From: Myxococcota bacterium
GTDB lineage: Bacteria > Myxococcota_A > Bradymonadia > UBA7976 > UBA1532
Reading direction: 5' to 3'
Length of the DNA: 62,254 nt
Assembly (NCBI GenBank): GCA_023150895.1
Contig: JAKLJY010000039.1
Span: 1 to 62,254 of the forward strand
Position numbers and translations under genes: made by a program. Within the stretch, counting starts at the first letter, position 1, and each line of letters starts with the position of its first letter. The notes beneath the pieces were generated by a model that saw nothing but the letters and a program-made list of their open reading frames with translations, made no database searches and had not been told where the DNA came from. This document shows positions 1 to 9,039 of this stretch, in pieces.

Positions 1-105
1 CAAGGTTGAGCAACGCCGGGATCGGCCGGCAGACACGAAACGGGCGACGGGAGTGGTTACCAAGACACGCTCCTGGGCCGTGGGCGGGCATGCGACGGCG
101 CGCGC

Positions 106-1131
106 TCAGCGACCGGCGAGATCGGCGCAGAAACCGACGAGGGGGTCCTCGACTGGTTTGCAGGTGTCGTCGTCCCCGCACGTCAGGCCGGTTTCGCATG
201 CCGCGCTGCGCTCGCAGGGCTCGCCCTCGGCGCCGGGCGGGGCGCAGGTCAGCGAGGTGGCGTCGCAGCGACCGCTGCGGCAGGCACCCGCATCGGGCTC
301 GTCGAAGAGGTCTGCGCAGGGGGCGCCGACGTCGACCTGGGCGGTGCATGCGGCGGCGTCTCCGCAATGGAGGCCGGCCGCGCAGTCCTGGGAGCTGCCG
401 CAACGCGCGTCCGCGGTGCCGAGGGGCTCGCAGGTCTCCGCCTCGCCACAGCGCAGGCCATCGTTGGTGTAGCACTGTCCCGAGGATTCGCTCGCACCGC
501 TCCCGCTGCACTCGAGGCCCCGGTCGTCCTCCGTGCACGTCCACCCGCAGGCGTCGCCGGCGCGTGCTCGGACGGGGAGGGGGTCATGGACGCACGCGCC
601 CTCGCAGAGGACCTCCGCGCCCTCGGCGGGGGCGCAGTCGTCATCGGTGGTGCACGCCTCGCCCTCGGCCGCGTCACCGCGCCCGAGATCGAACGCCGCC
701 GCGCAGGCCGGCGTGGCGGTGGTCAGCGCATCGAGGCCATCGGAGAAGAGGCACGCCCCCGCCGCGACGGCCGCCGCCTCTTCCAGGCAACGCAGGCCGA
801 CCGCCGGGTCCCAGGCGTTCGCCCACCGGCTGCTCTGGGACGAGAACGCGGTCCGGAACTGGAACAGGCAGCGATCGGCGTCCAGCGGAGACGGGGTCGA
901 TGCGCAGCACGTCGTCAGATTCTGGCAGACGAGCGCCGCCAGCGTCGTCGCGAACGCGGCGGGGGTCTCGGCGTCGGTCGCGTCGACGGTGACGCTGCCG
1001 CCGGCGGGGCCGCCGCTTTCGCCGCCCGCCCCGGCGTCGGCGCCCGAACCGCCCGTGCCGTCGTCCTCGGTCGTGCACGCCGCGGTCGAGAGCGCGGCCA
1101 GGGCGGCAGTGGTCAAGAGAAGGCTTCTCAC
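106..1131 (-). CDS. Cys-rich secreted lipoprotein, function unknown
   Basis: A GTG at 1131 fits best as start: a GGGAGA stretch lies about 10 nt upstream and translation opens directly into a signal peptide (VRSLLLTTAALAALSTAAC) ending in a lipobox-like TAAC. An in-frame ATG at 1173 would add 14 charged residues before it. The mature protein begins with an Asp/Gly/Ser-rich spacer. An alpha-helical segment with an NLTTCC motif follows, then four or five short paired-Cys units of the kind GxxCxxxxDCxxGLxCG. Such modules are common in surface lipoproteins of myxobacteria; no catalytic motif is visible. It is transcribed divergently from the giant lipoprotein gene starting at 1271. The role is unknown; an outer-surface structural or adhesive protein is an inference from composition only. 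Confidence 0.75.
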   Translation of the reverse strand: MRSLLLTTAALAALSTAACTTEDDGTGGSGADAGAGGESGGPAGGSVTVDATDAETPAAFATTLAALVCQNLTTCCASTPSPLDADRCLFQFRTAFSSQSSRWANAWDPAVGLRCLEEAAAVAAGACLFSDGLDALTTATPACAAAFDLGRGDAAEGEACTTDDDCAPAEGAEVLCEGACVHDPLPVRARAGDACGWTCTEDDRGLECSGSGASESSGQCYTNDGLRCGEAETCEPLGTADARCGSSQDCAAGLHCGDAAACTAQVDVGAPCADLFDEPDAGACRSGRCDATSLTCAPPGAEGEPCERSAACETGLTCGDDDTCKPVEDPLVGFCADLAGR

Positions 1132-1270
1132 GTGGGTCGCATCTCCCGGTTCGCTGGCAGGTCGTTCGGGCACACGCTACCCGATCCCGGGTCGGGTCGC
1201 GTCGGGAAACCGCACCCCTTGCCGCCGGGAGGCTTGACGCGGCCGCGGGGGGCTCTGTTACCCATTACCC

Positions 1271-4200
1271 ATGCGAAACACACTCCGGAATTCTCCTCGC
1301 GGTCGCGCGGGCGCCATCGTCGGGCCCGCCGTCCTGTTTGCCGTCATCGGCTGTGACGATTCTTCGACGGGCGGCGGCGCCACCGGTGGCAGCGCCGGCG
1401 GTGGCTCGGGCGGCTCGGGCGGTCTCGAAGCCGACGCCGGGTCCGGCGGGCACGTCCACGGCGGCTCGGGCGGCGAAGGCGGTTCGATCGGCGGCAGCGG
1501 CGGCACCGGCGGCAGCGTCGGTGGCTCGGGCGGTGCCGGCGGTTCGACGGGTGGCAACGCCGGCGGTTCCGGTGGCAGCGGTGGGGCGGGGGGCCACGGC
1601 GGCGGCTGTGCGGCCGACGAGGAGTGTCCGGCCGGCCAGATCTGCGTGGCGGGCGCCTGTCAACCGGTCGTCGGACCGGCCGCGTGTGACGATCCTCCGC
1701 TCATCGAGGCGCCCGGGACCTATGCAGGTGAACTCGTCGGCGACGGTGCCTACGAAGGCGTCTGCGGCGGCCGCGGGAGCGAGCTCGTCTACCGTTTGTC
1801 TGCGGCGCTCGGACCGGTTTGCCTGACGACCGAAGGCACCGAGATCGACACCGTGCTTTACGTTCGCGGCGTCTGCGCCGAAGCCGACAGCGAGCTCGGC
1901 TGCAACGACGACGCGGTGCCGGCCGAGGTGTACTCCAGCGAGGTCGAGCTCGGACAGCAACCCCAGGACGTCTTCGTCTTCCTCGACACCTTCGGGGCGG
2001 GTGACCTCGGCCCGGTCGCGCTGAACGTGACCCCGGGGGCCTGCGGCGAGAGCCCGGTCGTCTGTGCGAACGACGCCGACTGCGCGCCGGGCGAGACCTG
2101 CGTCGAGGGGGCCTGCGTCGCGCCGCCCCCGCCGGCCTGCGAGGTCGACGCCGATTGCGCCGACGGCTTCGTTTGCGTCGACGGGGCCTGTGCACCGGCG
2201 CCGGCCTTCGACGCCTGCACCGCCACCGTCGCGATTCCGGGCCTCGGGACGTACCTCGCGAACACGGGCAACGGCAGCTCGCTGCATGCGCCGACCTGTG
2301 GCGGCGGAAACGGTCCGGAGGTCGCCTTCGAGGTTGCGGCCGGCCTCGGGACGCTCTGCATCAGCACCGAGGGCTCGCCCTTCGACACGGTGCTCTCCGT
2401 CCGGTCGACCTGTGCGGATGCCGCGACGGAGCTCGCCTGCGCCGACGACATTCTCGTTGGCCATCTCGCGTCCGAGGTCACCGTCGACGACGTCGGCACC
2501 CCGGTCTTCGTCCTCGTCGACGGCTTCGCCGCCGCCGATGCCGGGCCGGTCGTCCTCAACGTGGCGGCCGGGCCTTGTCCTGAGCGCGCCGCCTGCACGG
2601 ACGATGCGGAGTGCGTCGAGGGCGAAATCTGCTTGCAGAACCCCTTCGGAGAAGCAGGCGGCGTCTGCGTGATTCCGCCACGTGCGTGTGAGGTCGACGC
2701 CGACTGTGGCGATGGCCTGCAGTGCCAGGCGGGGCGGTGCGCCGTGCCGCCCCCGCCGGAGTGTGTGGTCGACGCCGATTGCCGCGCGGGGGACACCTGC
2801 GTTGCCGGCGTCTGCACGCCCCCGCCGCCCGAATGTGTCGTCGATGCCGACTGCGCCGTCGGCGAACTCTGTGTCGTCGGCGCGTGCCAGCCGGGCGTCC
2901 CCGGGGGCGTGTGCGACGCGCCGACCGTGATCGACGCGCTCGGGACCTACGCGGGCAGCACCGTCGACGCGGCAGGCGCGGCCGAAACGAGCTGTCCCGG
3001 CGGCGCCGGCCCCGAGGTCGTCTATCAGCTCGAGCCCGGCCTGGGTCCGGTCTGCCTCCGGACGTTCGGCTCGGCGTTCGACACCGTGCTTCACGTGCGC
3101 GGCGCGTGCGCTGACGAAGCGAGCGAGCTCGCATGCAATGACGACACCGACGGCGCGCAGTCGCAGATTGCCCTGGCCCCGCAGGACGTCCCCGTGTTCG
3201 TCTTCGTCGACGGATATGCCGAGGCGAGTTCCGGGGCGTACGTGCTGACCGTGGAGGCCGGCGACTGTCTCGACCACTGCGAAGTGGCCGCGGACTGTGG
3301 CGAGGGTCGAGCCTGCGCCGACGGCGTCTGCGTCGACGCCGAGTGCGCCGTGGACGAGAATTGCAACGTCGGCAGCGCCTGCATCGAAGGCCTGTGCGTC
3401 GCGCGTCCGTGCGACATCGACGCCGACTGTGGTCCCGACGCCATCTGCGGCGAGGGCGGATGCGTGCCCGCGGAGTGTGCCGAGTCCGTCGACTGTGACC
3501 GCGGCTACGCGTGCGATGCGGGCCGCTGTGTCGCCCGCCTCTGTGAGGCCGACGCGGACTGCGCCGAAGGCCAGACCTGCCTCGCCGGCCTCTGCGTCGA
3601 CGCGCCCGACGGCGACGCCTGCGATGCGCCGGCGCTCATCGAGGCGCTCGGTGCCTATCGCGGCACGACGGAGGGCGGGCCCGACCTGCACGCGGCCCCC
3701 TGCGCGCGCACCGAGGCGCCCGAGGCCGTCTTCCAGCTCGCGCCCGAGCTCGGCGTCGTCTGCGCCGAGGTCCACGGGCTCGGCTTCGACACCGTGCTGT
3801 TCGCGCGGACGACCTGCGACGACGACGCAACGGCCGTCGCGTGCAACGACGATCTGCTCCGCGGGTCCATCTTCGACTCGCGGATCAGCGTCGACGCCTC
3901 CGAGACCGGGGCGTATCTCCTCGTCGAGGGCTTCGGCCAGTCGTCGGGGGCGTTCATTCTCACGGTCGCCGCCGGCCCCTGCGAGGAGACCGCCTGTGAG
4001 CTCGACACGGACTGCCCCGAAGGCGGCCTTTGCCGCGAAGGCACCTGCACCGCCCCCGTCTGCCTCGACGGGCAGGACTGCACCGCCCTCGAATCCTGCG
4101 AGGCCGGGCGCTGCCTGCCGCTCGGTTGCGAGGTCGACGCGGATTGCGCCGGCGGGCTCTGCACCGACGGCGCCTGCGGACCGGCCGAGTGCGCGGCCGA

Positions 4201-6451
4201 CCTCGACTGCCCCGCGTTCGAGGTCTGCGATGCGGGTCGGTGCGCGGCGGTCGCTTGCGAAATCGACGAGAACTGCCCGGACGGCGGCATCTGCACGGAC
4301 GGCGCCTGCGGGCCGATCGAATGCGTCGAGAGCATCGAGTGTGGTCCCGGCTATGCCTGCGAGCTCGGTCGCTGCGTCGAACTCTCGTGTGTGAACGACG
4401 CCGATTGCGCCGACGGGCTGCTCTGCATCGACGGCCTGTGCCTCGAGGCGCCCGGGGGCGACGCGTGCGACGAGCCCACGGCCATCGACGCGTTCGGCCT
4501 CTACCGTGGCACGACGGTCGGTGGCTCCGACCTCTACGCCGCGGGCTGCGGCGGGGGCGCGGCCGGGACGGAGCGGGTCTTCACGCTGCCGGCCGGGCTC
4601 GGGGAGATCTGCCTCGCCACGTTCGGGTCCGACTTCGACACGGTCGTCCACGTCCGCAGTGAGTGCGGGGCGGCCGCCTCGGAGCTCGCCTGCAACGACG
4701 ACGCCTTCGGCGCGACGACCTCGGCCTTGACCCTGACGAGCGGTGAGGCGCCCCTGTACGTCTTCGTCGACGGCTTCGGCGCGAATGAAGGCGACTTCAT
4801 CCTCAGCGTCTCCGCCGGTCCGTGCCAGCCGGTCGAGTGCCTCTTCGACGCCGATTGCGCCGAGGGAGAGGTCTGCGAGGCCGGTGCCTGTGTCGAGCTG
4901 CCGCCGCCGCCGTGCGTTGCGGACGAGGACTGCGCGGTCGGCGAGATCTGCGTCGAGGGGGCCTGCGCGCCCGCGTTCGAGTGCGCGGAGACCAGTGACT
5001 GCGCAGGGGGCGAGCTCTGCGAACTCGCCCTTTGTGTCCCCGCCCCGGACGCCTGCACCGTCTCGACCGTCATCGAGGCCGCGGGTCGGTACGAGGGGTC
5101 GACCCTCGGTGGTTCGGCGTCGACGCGCGGCACCTGCGGTGGCAACGGCACCGAGGTCGTTTTCGAGCTCCCCGCGGCCCTCGGCGAGGTCTGCGTCCGC
5201 ACCGACGGCTCGGCGTTCGACACGGTCGTTTTTGCGCGTTCGACCTGCGGCGATGCGGGCACCGAGCTCGCGTGCAACGACGACGGCCCCGAGTTCGGGC
5301 CGTCCGAGGTCACGGTGCCGGCGTCCGATGCGCCGCGCTTCCTCTTCGTCGACGCGTTCAGCACCGGCCCCGGAAACGACTTCGTCCTGACGGTCGACGA
5401 GGGCGCCTGCCCGTGCGCCGACGACGACGCGTGCGACGCCGCACAGCACTGCATCGAGGGGGCCTGCACCGACATCCCCGTCGGCGGGTGTCTGCTCGAT
5501 GTGGACTGCGCCGACGGCGAGACCTGCGTCGAGCAGGTCTGCACGCCCCCCGCGAATGCCTGCGACACGCCCGAGTTCCTCCCGGACGGGCTGCAGGTGC
5601 GCATCGACGCGTTCACCGACGGCGAGGCGGGCTCGTCTCAGGCCGGGAACTGCTCCTCCGCGAACGGCCCCGAGAAGGTCTACGCCTTCGAGGTCGAAAC
5701 GCCGACGTTCTTCGCGGCGACGGCGGGCGGGTTCGATACCGTGCTCTACCTGCGGAGCGATTGCTTCGACGCGGAGACCGAGGTCGCCTGCAACGACGAC
5801 GGGGACGACGCGCCGGGCTCGACCCTCACCGAGCGTCTCCTCGCGCCGGGGACGTACTTCCTGGTGGTCGACGGCTTCTCGAGCCGGTCCTTCGGCGACT
5901 TCACGCTCGACGTCACCCGTCGGCCCGACTGTCCCGCCGGCGCGGCCCTGACCTGTGGCGATCCCGCCCTCGGCCAGGCACCGGGGACGGTCTACGCCTG
6001 CGAGGCCGGCAACTACACGGCCGGTGAGATCTGCTCGTTCGGCTGCGAAGCCGGGGCCTGCCTGCCGCCCGCCAACGCGGGGACGTGCGCCGATCCGATG
6101 GCCCTTCCGTTCGTGGCCGACCTGACCATCCAGGACGACACCCGGCGCGGCGAGCCCCTCAACCGCGGTGGATGCGGCGGTGGCGGCGCGCGGGACCTCG
6201 TGTACCGGCTCGATGTGCCCGTGCTGTCCTTCGTCGACATCCAGACGACGGGCTTCGACACCGTGCTGTACGGCCGCACGGCGTGCGCCGATCCGGCGAC
6301 GCAGAACTCCTGCAACAACGACTCGGATCCGCCGGGTGCGCCGGGGTCCCGCTACTTCCGTCGCCTCGCGCCGGGGACGTACTTCATCATCGTGGACGGG
6401 CGAAGCGGCGCGGCCGGCCCGTTCACGTTGACGATGCGCACCTACCAGTAA
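1271..6451 (+). CDS. Giant modular Cys-rich lipoprotein (eight PPC-like modules)
   Basis: 1726 aa. The signal peptide ends in the lipobox FAVIGC, followed by a ~70-residue Gly/Ser linker. The rest alternates two repeat types. About 24 disulfide mini-units fit CxxDxDCxxGxxCxxGxC. Eight ~110-residue modules each carry GxYxGxT, CGGGxGxExVF, a central FDTVLxVRxxC, a CNDD motif and a terminal FVDGFxxxxGxFxLxV strand, resembling bacterial pre-peptidase C-terminal (PPC-like) beta-sandwiches. Modules 1-6 are separated by clusters of mini-units; modules 7 and 8 (from about residue 1430) are more diverged, and the last forms the C-terminus. No enzymatic domain is visible. The acidic CNDD loops could bind calcium (inference). 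A surface-anchored adhesin or scaffold is plausible. No strong Shine-Dalgarno site precedes the ATG. Confidence 0.85.
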   Translation: MRNTLRNSPRGRAGAIVGPAVLFAVIGCDDSSTGGGATGGSAGGGSGGSGGLEADAGSGGHVHGGSGGEGGSIGGSGGTGGSVGGSGGAGGSTGGNAGGSGGSGGAGGHGGGCAADEECPAGQICVAGACQPVVGPAACDDPPLIEAPGTYAGELVGDGAYEGVCGGRGSELVYRLSAALGPVCLTTEGTEIDTVLYVRGVCAEADSELGCNDDAVPAEVYSSEVELGQQPQDVFVFLDTFGAGDLGPVALNVTPGACGESPVVCANDADCAPGETCVEGACVAPPPPACEVDADCADGFVCVDGACAPAPAFDACTATVAIPGLGTYLANTGNGSSLHAPTCGGGNGPEVAFEVAAGLGTLCISTEGSPFDTVLSVRSTCADAATELACADDILVGHLASEVTVDDVGTPVFVLVDGFAAADAGPVVLNVAAGPCPERAACTDDAECVEGEICLQNPFGEAGGVCVIPPRACEVDADCGDGLQCQAGRCAVPPPPECVVDADCRAGDTCVAGVCTPPPPECVVDADCAVGELCVVGACQPGVPGGVCDAPTVIDALGTYAGSTVDAAGAAETSCPGGAGPEVVYQLEPGLGPVCLRTFGSAFDTVLHVRGACADEASELACNDDTDGAQSQIALAPQDVPVFVFVDGYAEASSGAYVLTVEAGDCLDHCEVAADCGEGRACADGVCVDAECAVDENCNVGSACIEGLCVARPCDIDADCGPDAICGEGGCVPAECAESVDCDRGYACDAGRCVARLCEADADCAEGQTCLAGLCVDAPDGDACDAPALIEALGAYRGTTEGGPDLHAAPCARTEAPEAVFQLAPELGVVCAEVHGLGFDTVLFARTTCDDDATAVACNDDLLRGSIFDSRISVDASETGAYLLVEGFGQSSGAFILTVAAGPCEETACELDTDCPEGGLCREGTCTAPVCLDGQDCTALESCEAGRCLPLGCEVDADCAGGLCTDGACGPAECAADLDCPAFEVCDAGRCAAVACEIDENCPDGGICTDGACGPIECVESIECGPGYACELGRCVELSCVNDADCADGLLCIDGLCLEAPGGDACDEPTAIDAFGLYRGTTVGGSDLYAAGCGGGAAGTERVFTLPAGLGEICLATFGSDFDTVVHVRSECGAAASELACNDDAFGATTSALTLTSGEAPLYVFVDGFGANEGDFILSVSAGPCQPVECLFDADCAEGEVCEAGACVELPPPPCVADEDCAVGEICVEGACAPAFECAETSDCAGGELCELALCVPAPDACTVSTVIEAAGRYEGSTLGGSASTRGTCGGNGTEVVFELPAALGEVCVRTDGSAFDTVVFARSTCGDAGTELACNDDGPEFGPSEVTVPASDAPRFLFVDAFSTGPGNDFVLTVDEGACPCADDDACDAAQHCIEGACTDIPVGGCLLDVDCADGETCVEQVCTPPANACDTPEFLPDGLQVRIDAFTDGEAGSSQAGNCSSANGPEKVYAFEVETPTFFAATAGGFDTVLYLRSDCFDAETEVACNDDGDDAPGSTLTERLLAPGTYFLVVDGFSSRSFGDFTLDVTRRPDCPAGAALTCGDPALGQAPGTVYACEAGNYTAGEICSFGCEAGACLPPANAGTCADPMALPFVADLTIQDDTRRGEPLNRGGCGGGGARDLVYRLDVPVLSFVDIQTTGFDTVLYGRTACADPATQNSCNNDSDPPGAPGSRYFRRLAPGTYFIIVDGRSGAAGPFTLTMRTYQ

Positions 6452-6481
6452 GGCGCGCGGCGCGGCCCACGCGCCGGATGC

Positions 6482-8377
6482 TCATTCGATGCCGGTGAGC
6501 GCGAGCGTGAACCAGGCATCGGGCATCGGCGCGGGGCTCGCCTGTTCCACCCGGACGCCGGCCTGCCAGCACTGGCAGCGACCGGCGAACCGGGCCATGC
6601 CCGCGTGGCCCAACCAGCGGCCGTCCGCGGCGTCGACGTACGCTTCCCACTGGGCGTCGATGGGGCCTGCGGCCACGGCGAGCCCCGGACGAATCGTGTG
6701 CATCACCACGGCTTCGGTCGCGAGCCGCTGCGTACGCTCCGGGACCTGCGAAAACAGGAGCGGCGCCAGCCCGTCCGGGCCGGTTCGCAGGTAGGCGCCC
6801 GTCAGGCGGAACGGACCGGGACCCGCCGCCGCCGTGGCTGCGAGACCGGCCGCGCCGTCCCATGCGGCCTCCAGCGTCGCCCCCGGATGTTCGAAGCTTG
6901 CGGTGGCCCACGGACGGCCCGCCGCCGCGCCCCGCGCGTCATGCTCTGCGACGAAGCGTCCCCAGGCGACCTCGAGCCCGGCCACCGCGTCCCCGTGGGA
7001 CAGGCGTTGGGCGACGACGGCGAAGCCGCCGCGGCGATCGACGGGCGAGGGGGCGACCGGAGCAGGGCGATCCGGATCGCCGGTCACGCCTGCCTCCGCC
7101 GCCACGCCGTGAATCGAGACGTCCACCGTGTGCGACCCCCGTTGTCCGGGGCGGCGGAACGCGAGTCCGGCCGAGGTCGTCGCCATGCCGCCCACGACGC
7201 TCCCCTGGGCGGCCGCGGTCTGGGTCGTTCGGGTCTCCGCCGCGACGCGGGCCGCGAGGCGAACGGGGCCGAGGTGATGTCCGCCGCTGCCGGCCACGCG
7301 CGTACCGAGTTCGTGCTGGTCTGGGGCGGAACCGGCCGACGAACGCTCGGCGACGACCGCGACGTCCGCGTCGAGACGGACGTGCTCCCCCCCAGACGAC
7401 AGGCCGAGCCGGGCCGCGGGGAGGGTGGAACGATACCCCGCCCGCCGGTCGGAGACCGTGGCAATCCGCGTCGCGACGGCGAGCGACGGATCCGCCGCCG
7501 CGAGGCCGAGCCGCCCGGTGACGTACGGGGCGAAGGCGGCCTCCGGCGCCCGGGCGTGGGCCGCGTAGATCTCGGCGGTCGTCGCGACGCGGCCTTCCAG
7601 GGCGAGGCCGGCTGCCTCACCGCCGAGCGTCCCGTCGCCGTGCCCCGCGGCGCCACGCGAATCGGCCGCCACCGTGAGGGCCCCGCGGTGCCGCGCGCTC
7701 TCGTGCCAGCGCGCCACGAGGCGGCCCTGCGGACCCGCTCCGGCAGCCCAGCCCACGGCCGGCGTGAGGTCCGCCTCATCGCCGAGCGGCACGAAGAGCG
7801 GCTGGAGCGCGGCGGGGCCATCGTCGCCGCGCCAACCGAGTTCGGGGGCCAGGAGCCCGAAACGGCGGGGCGCCAGCGGAAACGCCCAACGGGGCGCGAC
7901 CAGGACGGGGACGACACCGAGGCGCAGCACCGGCCACGACACGCATGCCAGGTCGCCGGTGACCTCGAGCCGGCTGGTCTCGACGCTCCAGGGCGGATCG
8001 TCGCACCCGCAGGTCGACAGGCGCACGCCCTCGGCCGTGAACGCCCCTGGAGCCGACCACGAGGCGGTCTCCGCTTCGAGGTGCAATGCCGTCGCTTCGA
8101 GGCGCAATCCGGTCGCCTTCCAATCGCGGCCGGGACACGCTTCCAGGGCGTCCGCGGCCAGTCTGACGTCGAGGGTACCGGCCTCGACGGCGGTCAGCGA
8201 CCAGGTCTCGGGGCACGTCGCGGTCGGCCCGCGATGCAGCCGACCTGCACGCCAGTGCCACGGCGGGGCCGTCAACCGGAGTTCATGCGCCTCGACGACC
8301 TGCGCTTCGACGGACAAGGCCGCCGCCGAGAACTCGGCCGGGACGTCGGGGGGCTCAGGCGGGAGGGGCAACCACAC
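6482..8377 (-). CDS. lptD: LptD/OstA-like outer-membrane protein
   Basis: 631 aa, transcribed just after the AMIN-domain gene (9-nt gap). The N-terminal third is beta-rich and holds a LSTCGCDDPPWSVETSRLEV stretch like the cysteine-containing TTC..P.W motif of LptD. A Pro/Gly-rich segment of the form PVLRLGVVP...PRRFGLLAPELGW follows, recalling the LptD 'P.f.lp......r.SGfL.P..G' region before the barrel. The remainder shows alternating short beta strands suited to a barrel. LptD inserts lipopolysaccharide into the outer leaflet. At 631 aa it is shorter than typical proteobacterial LptD (~750-800). The first possible start is GTG 8377, because a stop lies four codons upstream in frame, and no signal peptide is visible, which is odd for an outer-membrane protein. 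Family assignment is moderately sure; orthology is not. Confidence 0.6.
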   Translation of the reverse strand: MWLPLPPEPPDVPAEFSAAALSVEAQVVEAHELRLTAPPWHWRAGRLHRGPTATCPETWSLTAVEAGTLDVRLAADALEACPGRDWKATGLRLEATALHLEAETASWSAPGAFTAEGVRLSTCGCDDPPWSVETSRLEVTGDLACVSWPVLRLGVVPVLVAPRWAFPLAPRRFGLLAPELGWRGDDGPAALQPLFVPLGDEADLTPAVGWAAGAGPQGRLVARWHESARHRGALTVAADSRGAAGHGDGTLGGEAAGLALEGRVATTAEIYAAHARAPEAAFAPYVTGRLGLAAADPSLAVATRIATVSDRRAGYRSTLPAARLGLSSGGEHVRLDADVAVVAERSSAGSAPDQHELGTRVAGSGGHHLGPVRLAARVAAETRTTQTAAAQGSVVGGMATTSAGLAFRRPGQRGSHTVDVSIHGVAAEAGVTGDPDRPAPVAPSPVDRRGGFAVVAQRLSHGDAVAGLEVAWGRFVAEHDARGAAAGRPWATASFEHPGATLEAAWDGAAGLAATAAAGPGPFRLTGAYLRTGPDGLAPLLFSQVPERTQRLATEAVVMHTIRPGLAVAAGPIDAQWEAYVDAADGRWLGHAGMARFAGRCQCWQAGVRVEQASPAPMPDAWFTLALTGIE

Positions 8378-8386
8378 CGAGGCGCA

Positions 8387-8959
8387 TCAGGTGGGCGGCG
8401 CGGCCGGTTCCGCGGGCGCGGTCTCGCTCGGCGGGGCGGACGGCGCACCGGGCAGCACGATGGGTTGCGTCGGCGGCCGGAAGTCGAGAATCAGGTAGTT
8501 GCCCTCCTGGCGGAGGTCATAACCGACGATCTCGCGCAGCTTGATGGTCACCGTGGTCGTCGACTTCTTCTGCTCGGCATCGACCCAGGCAACCGCGGTC
8601 GGGAAGTACGTCGTCTCGAGCCGACGTCCGTCGTTGCGAGATTGCAACCGGGTATCCGTCAGCTCGAGCACGACCTCGTCGGCCGCGGCCGGGACGAGGT
8701 TGTAGATGGCCGGCTCGGAGGTCTGGACGAAGACGCGGCCGCCCCCGCCCTGCATCTGGAAGCCGACCCAGGTGGCCACGCGGAGGGCCCCTCGACTTTT
8801 GACGTCGACCTTTCCGGGGGCCGTGTCGCGCAGCCCGGGCTGGACACCGAGATATGGCCCGTTGCGGGCCTCGGCCTTGCCCGGCTCGGCCGCGTCGGAC
8901 AGGGCCGGCACGGCCATCAGGGCCAGGGCGCTCGTGACGAGACGAAAGGTGCGACGCAC
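8387..8959 (-). CDS. Secreted AMIN-domain protein
   Basis: GTG at 8959 is chosen because AGGAG lies 6-8 nt upstream and the product then opens with a signal peptide (RRTFRLVTSALALMAVPALSDA); the upstream ATG at 9001 adds 14 non-secretory residues. 190 aa. Residues ~60-165 look like an AMIN domain: RVFVQTSEPAIYNLVP, a central beta-rich stretch, TVTIKLREIVGYDLRQ and NYLILDFRPP. AMIN domains occur at the N-termini of PilQ secretins and amidases, where they bind peptidoglycan or localise the protein; here the domain stands alone with a Pro/Ala-rich tail. The gene ends in TGATG immediately before the LptD-like gene, so the two are probably co-transcribed and may both serve the cell envelope. Upstream it is divergent to the gene at 9040. 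Confidence 0.7.
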   Translation of the reverse strand: MRRTFRLVTSALALMAVPALSDAAEPGKAEARNGPYLGVQPGLRDTAPGKVDVKSRGALRVATWVGFQMQGGGGRVFVQTSEPAIYNLVPAAADEVVLELTDTRLQSRNDGRRLETTYFPTAVAWVDAEQKKSTTTVTIKLREIVGYDLRQEGNYLILDFRPPTQPIVLPGAPSAPPSETAPAEPAAPPT

Positions 8960-9039
8960 GACATGCTCCTGCTTCCAAGCCTGACCCTCGTCTGGTACCA
9001 CACGGGCCCCCGCGTGTCGACAACGCGCGCGCCCTGGGA

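Noticed and set aside
1-105. Left edge sequence
   Set aside because: No supported gene, promoter or repeat is visible in these bases.
1265-5449. 1394-aa open frame on the minus strand opposite the giant lipoprotein
   Set aside because: Antisense shadow: Asp/Arg/Gly/Ala-rich without domains, while the plus-strand frame has a lipobox and regular Cys repeats.
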